Below are positions 23,001 through 35,000 of a stretch of DNA of 64,000 bases, piece by piece. The notes under the pieces were generated by a model. The model was not told the origin of the DNA, did no database searches, and saw only the letters and a list, made by a program, of their open reading frames with translations. Location: contig NC_079882.1 of NCBI RefSeq assembly GCF_029227915.1, positions 20,711,001 to 20,775,000 on the forward strand. Reading direction: 5' to 3'. The position numbers and the translations under genes are program-made. The stretch comes from Hydractinia symbiolongicarpus (lineage: Eukaryota; Cnidaria; Hydrozoa; Anthoathecata; Hydractiniidae). How positions within the stretch are numbered: the stretch's first letter is position 1; every line of letters begins with the position of its first letter.

Positions 23001-26000
23001 CAACAACGGCATAAGTTTATGTTATAAAGCCATTCAACAAAACTGAATGACACTCGAGCAAATCAAAGAAGATTAGCCAAGTCAATTAACCAAAACATAA
23101 TATCTTCTCAAAAATGTATTTTCTTGTATGCATACAAATAGATATGCTTTTCTTTTTCTCTAACTTAGTTGACTACTGTATATGCTTTTTAAATCTTTTC
23201 AAAGCCAGCTCGTGTTATTAGCACAACAAGACAAAAACCTATTTGTGTATTTTGTTTAAATGCGCTATCGAGTTTAAGTTAAGAATACACACCTGGCGTA
23301 TGAACAAAGAAATATTTGATCATGGGCTGTTATATAATATTTTGGTTACATGGGAAAACAAAAGAAGGGAAGATGATTGTGTCGTATTAAAAGTGTCAAT
23401 AAAAAAGACAGCATTGCAGGGAGCAAAAAAAAAGTCTATGCATACAGAAAGAAATGACTCATTTTATGCAACACACTTTTTACTTAATAAAAGGCCAGAC
23501 AAGTTGAGAGAAAAAGACTCAGAACAAAAATTGAAAATAGATTAGGGGAAAAATCTTAAATTTATGTTTATTCAGACTGAACTTTACAATCTTCTCTTCA
23601 CGGGAACACCTTTCTAAACACATAAACGTCAAAAAAGCGCCTTTTTTTACTTGTAGAGGAGTCATGATCGAAATTTTTAAAGCGAAAACTTAATTTTTTA
23701 ATTTTTTTTGTTAATAAAACGAAATTAAGAATCACAGTTTTTGACTTTTGTTTGATGAAATATCGAAAAAAATTTTTTTGGGTTACTCTGAATAAATACC
23801 TGCCCCCCTTTACTCCCTGCCTACTTGCCAGTCGTTTGACGCCCAGGACGCACACGGGCGGGAAGAACGCCTACATGTTGTATAGTCCTTTTGGGTCTCA
23901 CTGCTTTTCTGGTTGTTTGCCATCAACATGAAGTAAGATCATTTTCTTAGGTCATTTATCATCGCATTACATCTTTAATTGAGTCTATACCAAAACGAAG
24001 TTAAAGACCTGCAGCTGGAATTTAATCTTTTAAGGACAGACAACATATCTATCAAAACATACTGTCTGCAGTTACTAAGCAATGGAGATTTTCACTCGCA
24101 AGCGGCCATGTAACAGAACGTTGTTCATTATGAAGGTATTTCCTGAGATTTTTTGCTGTATTGTGCGATTAGTGAGGATAGGTAACAATCTTCTTTAAAA
24201 ATCCTTCAATTCCAGTTAATATAGCGTCAGAGCTGCCACCAAATTGAACAAATTAGGTATTTAAAGGTGGGTTTGAAAACTTCCATTAACAATATTTACT
24301 TCTTCTATAGATGTAATATAGCAGACATATAGTGCGAAGAATGGAATTAGCACCAACACCAAAGGTACATAAGCCACAGAGGTAATTCGGCTTACCTTTT
24401 TTCAAAAATCGCACATAGGCCAGGGGATTCTAGTGACGTAGGATGAAGTCTATTAAGATCTTCAAAAATATCTCTTAGGATAGCAAGATCGTCTGCATAT
24501 AGAGTTTGAACAACTGATGCTTCAATCCCTAGTCACGTAAATAATGAATAGAAGGGGACTCTATATAGATTCCTGATGTACAACAGCTGTAACTTTCAAA
24601 AGTTCTCTAAATGTTTCGTTCACCCGGTCACCATTACTTTACATTGACAGATTACTCACTTATGTAGTCCAAGCTTTCTTAGACCCTACCATAGCACCTT
24701 ACTTACATACATTTTCTTTCATTTCCATTGATATTTATTCCGCACTTGTCAAATTATAAAGATTGCGTCAGTGGTGCTGTGACCAAGCATAAACCCAAAA
24801 TTAAAAAAAAAAAAAAAAAAAAATTCTAGCATTCAACCTGCTTATGTCTACATTGAATATGTAGCTCTTAGCCTTCTTTTTGATGAAAAAAATTTACAGA
24901 ACAATTTTTGTCATAAATGTAAAGAAAAACTGTTAAAATTAATTGTCATGATTTGAATTAACGCTCTTCTTGAACAAGTATCCAATCAGACAGATAATCA
25001 TATACCCCTATCGATTAGGCATTTTTTGTTATTTATGTATCTATTATTCACCAGTCTATCAGCCCTTGGAAAAATCACCTTAGGCGGAAAAACAATGAAA
25101 AAGAATCATCACCTGAATTTTGATGAAGTCAGAAAGAAGCCATCAATACACAAACTTATTTTACGTAGCTGTTTACTCATTGATTCTACTGTATAGAGCT
25201 AGAAACACTGATTAAAATAGCTTCTAGGTTCACGTGCTCTTGACCAACAGTTAAGAGGGTTAATTTATTTCTTGAAATTTGTTTACCTGTTGCCTCTATT
25301 GCGTTGAGCATAAAACGCTGATCAAGAAAAAATGTACAGGATCGTGTACTTTTTAACGAGCGGTTGAAGAGATTTTGGGGTTTAAAGTTCTCTTGATGAC
25401 ATTATCAACCTATCTGTTCCAAAACATAGGGGTTGACCTAGCTTTAGGAATTTGGCCCTATTTTGATTCCAGGTGGTCTTTAGTTACCTAAGTAGGAGTT
25501 GAAGTCGCTTATTTGCATCCGTTTTAAAGTTATTTGGCTTCAAACTTTGAAGTGCAATGCAATGGATTCACTAATGTTATTTATTGAGTTGATGTCAGTG
25601 TATATGCATTGACGTCGTGTCGCAACGTCTAGGATGTTAACAAATAAACACACAATTTTTTTATCACTTATTTTCGTGCATTCTTTCCTGTTCAACGACA
25701 AATGCATTAACATGTTTTGCCAATTTATGTTATAGAGTGTTACGAACGCTGTTCATTGAAAATTTAATTCAAATGGCCACTTGTATTTATTCGATTGCTA
25801 AAAACTTTTAAAATATCAAAAAATCTTTGATATTTATTTGCGTACTAAATCTTGTTTAATTCATAACAATAGCATGCGACCAGAAATTTGGCGCCTGTGT
25901 TAGATCTTCTTATTTTTGACTTCTTCAGTCTAAAACTATTCTTACCCTGTCTTAAGGTTTGCACATTTTTTAATTCATTTTGAAGTAATATACAATAAAC

Positions 26001-29000
26001 AAGTTTTTTTAATCTACAGTATAGGCACATGCAAATGTAGCAAAACTACAAGAAATAATTCTATGAAAAATTTTGACTATGAAGGTATTTTTTGGGTTAT
26101 TTTGGAAGAAAATAAGAAAGTGAGCATTTGTCAGTTGCATTCTTATAAAATTATTCTTATGAAATATAACTTCAATAACTGATAACCAGGGGGATGTTTC
26201 TTTAAAATGTTATCTCGGTTATTTCAGAACTCTAAACTGGCCGATGTTGTGCCACGTTTTGTAACAAATGGCTCATTGTGTAATATCTGCCAGGTTTTGT
26301 AATGAAAGTGGCTTATTTTGTGATAAAAAAGCCGACCCGTTTTGTAATAAATTATCGGCTCATTTTGTAATAATGAAGCTGACGTGTTTTGTAATAAAAT
26401 CGGCTCCTTTTGGTGAACGCACTTTTTGGTGAGTGGTCTGGTAAAATGAAATGTTTTGATTCTGGTGCCGAAATTCATGGTTCTGTTGAAATTAGATGTC
26501 CTGATGAAGTCTAGTAATACTGACGTTGGAATTAATGTTTCATAGCAACCAAATGAAATAAAATGCTGTGGTATTTCTGGTGTTAGAGTTGATATTTATA
26601 GTGAATATCCTTGTGATAGTAATACAACAATGTGACTCCTTTACCAGTCTGTACCCTTTCATGTAGCCGAGTACCCTGTACTCGACAAGTGCAAACTAAT
26701 ACGACCACTAAAGCAGTTTCTGTAATATTTAACGTAGAGATTGGCATTTCTACTTACGGTGGCTGAGGATTTGGAAGAATAGTACGCATAAAGATGTAGA
26801 TTAAATCTTTCTTTGATAAAGATGTTTTTTTTTGATGGAAGCACGTTCGAAAATGTTAGAAACAGGAAGAGACGTCTTTAAGACGTCTTCTTGTTTACTT
26901 TGATAAATCAATGAGCAAACAACAAATGTGGAGTTGTTATAGTGTTTGTGGAAATGTCGATTTGTTTAATATTCTTGTTTTTTCTTTCTCTAGATCCATA
27001 GTAGGTTAAATATGTCGTGTATTCTATTCACATGTCTAATCAACTAGGATAGAAAGCCCTAAAAACCTTGTTAGCTATATTTAAGTACTTGGCTTATAAC
27101 ACGTAGCTGTGTACGATCCTGCAATTCGATTCATAAAAAAACAATTATGTGCAAAACTGAATCGCCAGACTAAACACTTGCATTAAATTTTAAAAAGTTC
27201 ACAATTAAGCCTACATCAACACGAGAAAGGAACATCTGTTACTTATAATAAAAGAAACAAATAAAAGCATACGCAATTATGTTTGCAATATAGAAGAAGG
27301 TAATTCCTGTTACTCATAGTTCATGGCGCATGGAGTGCTTGGGTGAATGGATCTTGCTCACAGACATGTGGATATGGCACTCGACTAAGAACACGTAATT
27401 GCACAAATCCTGCACCTGCTCATGGTGGATCAGCATGTCCTGGAGTGTCTACAACCAATATTTCATGCAATGACAGGCTTTGTCCAAGTAAGATATTTAA
27501 TTTTCTACTAAGTTGTGTAGCTTCAAGAATTTTATACGAAGAAACATTTTCTTTCTGTGCTTTGCTACGTACACAAATTGTCCCAAAATATTGCTAATAT
27601 AATCAAAATTGCAACAAATAAGAAACAAATTCTCGTTTTCCTGTACATAAGAAACGGTAAAACCAAAATTTTAAACAAAACTAAAGCATGCAAAAAACAT
27701 TACTAACTTAAGCCGTTATTCCTAGTTCATGGTTCTTGGGGTGCTTGGGTGAATGGATCTTGCTCGCAGACATGTGGATATGGCACTCGACTAAGGACAC
27801 GTAATTGCACAAATCCTGCACCTGCTCATGGTGGATCAGCATGTCCTGGAGTGTCTACAACCAATATTTTATGCAATGACAGGCCTTGTCCAAGTAAGAT
27901 ATTCAGTTTTTTAAAAAGCTGTAAACCATTAAGAATTTTGTATGATTAAGTCGTTTTATTGTGATTTTTTACATGACAAGTTTGATAAAAAAACTTGCTG
28001 AAATATTCGAAATTTTGACAAATAAGAAATAAATTATCATATTCCCTGACACAGGAAACGGTCAAAATACGATTTTGAACAAAACAAAAGTATGCAAAAA
28101 TCATTTCTAAATTAAGCCTTTCTTCATAGTTCATGGTTCTTGGGGTGCTTGGGTGAATGGATCTTGCTCACAGACATGCGGAAATGGCACTCGACCAAGA
28201 ACACGTAATTGCACAAATCCTGCACCTGCTCATGGTGGATCAGCATGTCCTGGAGTGTCTACATCCAGTATTTCATGCAATGACAGACCTTGTCCAAGTA
28301 GGATATTCAGTTTTTTAAAAAGCTGTAAACCATTAAGAATTTTGTATGAATAAGTCGTTTTATTGTGATTTTTTACATGATAAGTTTGATAAAAAAACTT
28401 GCTGAAATATTCGAAATTTTGACAAATAAGAAATAAATTATCATATTCCCTGACACAGGAAACGGTCAAAATACGATTTTGAACAAAACAAAAGTATGCA
28501 AAAATCATTTCTAAATTAAGCCTTTCTTCATAGTTCATGGTTCTTGGGGTGCTTGGGTGAATGGATCTTGCTCACAGACATGCGGAAATGGCACTCGACC
28601 AAGAACACGTAATTGCACAAATCCTGCACCTGCTCATGGTGGATCAGCATGTCCTGGAGTGTCTACATCCAGTATTTCATGCAATGACAGACCTTGTCCA
28701 AGTAGGATATTCAGTTTTTTAAAAAGCTGTAAACCATTAAGAATTTTGTATGAATAAGTCGTTTTATTGTGATTTTTTACATGATAAGTTTGATAAAAAA
28801 ACTTGCTGAAATATTCGAAATTTTGACAAATAAGAAATAAATTAATATTCCCTGACACAGGAAACGGTCAAAATACGATTTTGAACAAAACAAAAGTATG
28901 CAAAAATCATTTCTAAATTAAGCCTTTCTTCATAGTTCATGGTTCTTGGGGTGCTTGGGTGAATGGATCTTGCTCACAGACATGTGGAAATGGAACTCGA

Positions 29001-32000
29001 CCAAGAACACGTAATTGCACAAATCCTGCACCTGCTCATGGTGGATCAGCATGTCCTGGAGTGTCTACAACCAATATTTTATGCAATGACAGGCCTTGTC
29101 CAAGTAAGATATTCAGTTTTTTAAAAAGCTGTAAACCATTAAGAATTTTGTATGATTAAGTCGTTTTATTGTGATTTTTTACATGACAAGTTTGATAAAA
29201 AAACTTGCTGAAATATTCGAAATTTTGACAAATAAGAAATAAATTATCATATTCCCTGACACAGGAAACGGTCAAAATACGATTTTGAACAAAACAAAAG
29301 TATGCAAAAATCATTTCTAAATTAAGCCTTTCTTCATAGTTCATGGTTCTTGGGGTGCTTGGGTGAATGGATCTTGCTCACAGACATGTGGAAATGGCAC
29401 TCGACCAAGAACACGTAATTGCACAAATCCTGCACCTGCTCATGGTGGATCAGCATGTCCTGGAGTGTCTACAACCAATATTTTATGCAATGACAGGCCT
29501 TGTCCAAGTAAGATATTTAATTTTCTCTAAAGTTGTGTAACTTCAAGAATTTTATACGAAGAAGCATTTTCTTTCTGCAGTTTGCTACGTGAACAAATTG
29601 TGCCAAAATGTTGCTAATACAATCAAAATTGCAACAAATAAGAACTAAATTCCTTTTTTCCCATACATAAGAAACGGTAAAACTACAATTTTGAACAAAA
29701 CTAAAGCATGCAAAAAACATTACTAACTTAAGCCGTTATTCCTAGTTCATGGTTCTTGGGGTGCTTGGGTGAATGGATCTTGCTCGCAGACATGTGGATA
29801 TGGCACTCGACTAAGGACACGTAATTGCGCAAATCCTGCACCTGCTCATGGTGGATCAGCATGTCCTGGAGTGTCTACATCCAGTATTTCATGCAATGAC
29901 AGGCCTTGTCCAAGTAGGATATTCAGTTTTTTAAAAAGCTGTAAACCATTAAGAATTTTGTATGAATAAGTCGTTTTCTTGTGATTTTTTACATGACAAG
30001 TTTGATAAAAAAACTTGCTGAAATATTCGAAATTTTGACAAATAAGAAATAAATTATCATATTCCCTGACACAGGAAACGGTCAAAATACGATTTTGAAC
30101 AAAACAAAAGTATGCAAAAATCATTTCTAAATTAAGCCTTTCTTCATAGTTCATGGTTCTTGGGGTGCTTGGGTGAATGGATCTTGCTCACAGACATGTG
30201 GAAATGGCACTCGACCAAGAACACGTAATTGCACAAATCCTGCACCTGCTCATGGTGGATCAGCATGTCCTGGAGTGTCTACAACCAATATTTTATGCAA
30301 TGACAGGCCTTGTCCAAGTAAGATATTTATTTTCTCTAAATTTGTGTAACTTCAAGAATTTTATACGAAAAAGCTTTTTCTTTCTGCAGTTTGCTACGTG
30401 AACAAATTGTGCGAAAATGTTGCTAATACAATCAAAATTGCAACAAATAAGAACTAAATTCCTTTTTCCCCATACATAAGAAACGGTAAAACTACAATTT
30501 TGAACAAAACTAAAGCATGCAAAAAACATTACTAACTTAAGCGGTTATTCCTAGTTCATGGTGCTTGGGGTGCTTGGGTGAATGGATCTTGCTCGCAGAC
30601 ATGTGGATATGGCACTCGACTAAGGACACGTAATTGCACAAATCCTGCACCTGCTCATGGTGGATCAGCATGTCCTGGAGTGTCTACATCCAGTATTTCA
30701 TGCAATGACAGGCCTTGTCCAAGTAGGATATTCAGTTTTTTAAAAAGCTGTAAACCATTAAGAATTTTGTATGAATAAGTCGTTTTATTGTGATTTTTTA
30801 CATGACAAGTTTGATAAAAAAACTTGCTGAAATATTCGAAATTTTGACAAATAAGAAATAAATTATCATATTCTCTGACACAGGAAACGGTCAAAATACG
30901 ATTTTGAACAAAACAAAAGTATGCAAAAATCATTTCTAAATTAAGCCTTTCTTCATAGTTCATGGTTCTTGGGGTGCTTGGGTGAATGGATCTTGCTCAC
31001 AGACATGTGGAAATGGCACTCGACCAAGAACACGTAATTGCACAAATCCTGCACCTGCTCATGGTGGATCAGCATGTCCAGGAGTGTCTACAACCAATAT
31101 TTCATGCAATGACAAACCTTGTCCAGGTAAGATAATAAATCTTTTATAACACGCGCCTCACGCTCTTGATGCAGCGAATTGCAGTATTTAAAAGAATTTG
31201 ATTTCTCTTGCAGCGTAGATGTTAAAGACGCATGTCTTCTTCTTGTTTGTTACGTCAACTCCCTAATAATTTTTGTTTTGTTCTGCAGCATGGTTATGAG
31301 ACTGGATTTTCATCTATAGGACGCCTGGATACCGAATGTTTTGATCCCATACCTCTCCGAGCCTTAGGTATTGGGCATTACGCGAAACTACTCCCAATTG
31401 CCTGTGATCACTATATTAGGGAATTATATTAAATTCCGTTGATTATCCTGAGACCTTGGTCATACCTTCTGTAAAGTTTGGACATAAGTTTAACCTGAGA
31501 ATCGAGCATATTTTTTACACAAATTTATATTTTCCGACGTTATCAACATGTTGCTTCCAAAATGAATGGATTGACATTTCTTTCAAAAATTCATCCTATG
31601 CTGGTCGCACATTTTGCCTAGTTACTTACACAGGAGATGACGTCATTTATTTCTATCTGATGAAATGGCTTATTAGAATTAAGTGGACCATAAAATCGTA
31701 CAGCTTTCCATATACCAAGCCATAAACATAAAAATCCGAACCTATTCACGTAAACAATTATTTGAATTTCTTTTATAAACTTACAAAAGATTAAGTTGAT
31801 CAAAAGTATGCAAGATTGAGTATGTTTTTTCTTCCTTGGTGAAGTCTTTGTAAGCTAGCACTTTTAATTTGATGCAATTTGAATTTTTAGTTAATGGAAA
31901 CTGGACTATGTGGACCAATTGGACTGCTTGTTCCAAATCGTGCGATAATGGGACAAGAATTCGACTTCGTGAATGTGTCAATCCAGCTCCATCATTTGGT

Positions 32001-35000
32001 GGTGACAAGTGTACGCGTCTAGATGGAACAATGGCATTAGAGGAAGCAAGTACAGAGCGCTGCAACACTGATCCATGTTTTCGTAAGTTGCCACAGCTGA
32101 ATCAAATAATTTAATGAAACAAAAATAGTTGTATTAAAATTTGATACATAATAAAAAAAATTATTTAGGTCAAGGTGGTTGGAGTAATTGGTTTAACAGT
32201 ACCGGCTGCTCTCAAACGTGTGGTAACGGAATATATCAAAGAAACAGAACGTGTGACAACCCTACACCTATTGGAGAAAACAGTTGGTGTGTAAATCTAA
32301 ATAACATGACTGCCCTAAATGAAACAGGCATTGTACCATGCCTTATAGTCGAATGTCCAGGTAAGTTTGGAAAGTAGAGAGGGTTGTGATTACCTTTTTA
32401 CCATTCTTAAGGTGGCAGAACCCTTCTGAAATCGGGAAAAAACTTCACATAATTAGTTAGAGTTATTTTCAGGCTATGTATCCATATTTGTTTCTGTAAT
32501 AACAATGCTGTTACCGTTTTATAGCCATAATACTATTACCTTTCAAATTTAATGAGGCAGGATAAAAAGTGAAAAAGAAGCGTTATTTGGATTTTGATGA
32601 CGTCAGGAACCCATCCACAAAAGTAAAAAAAATATAACCTTGTTTCCACGTTTCCTCTATTGTGTAGGTCTTTAACTGCTGATTAAGAAAATGCATATGA
32701 TCATGTGCTTTTGATAAGTGTTTAAAGAGATATAAGGGTTTAAAAATTTTGCTGACATCAGCAATGGCCCGTCAAACCCCCCCCCCCCCAAAAAAATATT
32801 TTAGAAATACGTATACCTGTTGTATTCATTGTATAGATCTTGAAACGCTAATCAATAAAATGTATAGGATCGTGTACTTTTGACAAACAGTTATGGAAAT
32901 ATTGGGCTTTAAAGCTTTTTGGATGACGTCATCAACCCGTCCATTCCGAAACGGATTCTGGGACCCAGGCTTGGGAAACTTGCTCAATTTGGCCCCAGGT
33001 TGTCCCTAGTTAGCTACGCAGTGAAAAAACGTTGACGTCACCATCTTGTTTCCAAGTTATTTGGCTAAGTCTGTGATGGCTTCAATAATTTATTATAGGA
33101 TATTGACGGTAAAGTTGTGTTATTTTTGTCGCGCCGTAACGTCAGAAAATTTAACATAGTGGACATGCATTTTTCGGCAACATCAAAGGAAAATGAACAC
33201 ATCCACTTTGCCTGTTACAGACACACACACAAAGTTAGCATATTATTATAGAGATAGGAAAGACATTTATTTCAAAAAATGATGAATAAAATCAGTTTCA
33301 GACAATCACAGGAAACACAGTTTTTCCCGTCTAGTATTCCCTCCTTTCGTTCATTTAGATTACGGTTCGAGCAAATATGCGTTTTATATCATTTAACTAT
33401 TTGTCATAAAATGTATCATCTAAAATATATAAGAATATATTACAATACAATCACGGTTGTTTGCTTCCACGCGAAATAATGTCACACAAGTTAGTAATCT
33501 ACCAAACTCAAAGGCTTCATCGACACTCATGGCAGCGACTGTAGTACTACTTTGAACTTCCGACTTGCACGACATGTTGATTTCTTATGAAGCTCCTTCT
33601 ATATTTTGTTAGTTTTCTTTGTTAGAATAAGTGAAGTGAGTTGTACAGAGTCTTGTGACTTGTCTTGGTGTCTGTTGATTTCTCCAATAGCGCGACATCC
33701 CTTTTGAGCCAAAAATAATTAAGCCGTAAAACCTTTTTTAAAAGTTTTTGCAAGCCGCTATTGTAACACCGTTCGCGGTGCCTTTCTGGGTTTCATACAG
33801 ATAGGGGAGCGGGCGGACGATGGAATAGTGTATTTGTTTTTAGCCTACCTGTAGATCCAACGTGCTTCGCTTCTTTGATCGATTTTCCTACAATGGTGTT
33901 TTCGATTTTCTGAAAATAGTGCGCATGCCCATTTACGACTTGCCGCCCAAAAGATGCTAACGATGTTATAGTTCCGAGTCCCCTCTTTTCATCAATGTTG
34001 AACGACTAAGGCAAATCTCACAGTCTATGAGTAGGCTAGATTGTGTTGTGATATTTGAATGTCGTTTTTTCTCATGGTGATGAAAATAATACTTCTGACC
34101 GCATTTCCAACCTCGTTTCTAGAACTTCTTCTGATGGCGAGTCAGGTTCTGTCACAATGAAAAAACCTAACAAGGCCGGGGGGACGAGTATGGCCGCGTT
34201 TCTTTATCTTATTCAGCCGTCATTCTCAAAAATTACTCTTACCTAAGCCAAGAAGAGTGATTCGATCCATTTTATGCTACGTATGTTCATAAATAAATGT
34301 GCACCCTAAATGCAAAAGGGTCTTTATGTATCATGAATGCTTTGTATGCATTACATAATGAATTTTATATCACATGCCGCACGCTCTCGACGCAGCGAAT
34401 TTCTGTATTTATGACCATTTGATTTCTCCCTTAGCTAAGATGTTAAAGATGCATGTTTTCTTGTTGTTTGTTACTTTAACTCCCTTTCTAATAATTTTTG
34501 TTTTGTTCAGCAGCATGGTTATGAGACTGAATTTTCATATTTATCGCGTAGATTCCAAGTTTTTTGATCCCATACCTCTCAGAGCCTTAGATATTGGCCA
34601 TTACGCGAAACTACTCCCAATTGCCTTTGATCCCTATATTAAGGGAATATTCTAAATTCCATTGATTATCCTGAGAACCGCATGACACCTTTTGTAAAGT
34701 TTGGGCATAAGTTTAACCTGAAAATCGAGCATATTTTTTACACAAATTTGTATTTTTTCTTAAAATGTGAAGCTGAAAACGTTGATCCAAAATAATGAAC
34801 GTGTTTTATTGATTCATCGTTAGGAGATATTAAAATTCTTTCGACGTTATTAATATGTTGCTTCCGAAATGAATTGATTGACGTAGCTTTCAAAAATTCA
34901 TCCCATGCTGGTCGCACATTTTGCCTAGTTACTTACACAGGAGATGACGTCATTTATTTCTATCTGATGAAATGGCTTATTAGAATTAAGTGGACCATAA

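Larger units (their letters stand above)
31148..33560 (+). repeat. Segmental duplication B, left copy
   Basis: 31148 to about 32550 matches 34370 to about 35855, and 33258-33560 matches about 37695-37885 (for example AATGATGAATAAAATCA and GAAACACAG). The copies have since diverged by different insertions: the left one holds a Helitron-like repeat (32553-33254), the right one about 1.8 kb of other DNA including a long inverted-repeat element. Confidence 0.7.

Noticed and set aside
23243-23545. 100-codon plus-strand frame in the long intron
   Set aside because: Lys/Glu-rich, no domain, no splice context; likely chance.
28230-30963. Minus-strand frames of about 100 codons repeated across array A (reading MNYEERLNLEM...)
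   Set aside because: They are antisense readings of the TSP1 exons and their introns; they recur only because the DNA is tandemly repeated.
27320-31126. Regular about 404-bp spacing taken as a CRISPR-like or satellite array
   Set aside because: The units contain open TSP1 exons with splice sites; the repeat is far too long for CRISPR and the host is a eukaryote.
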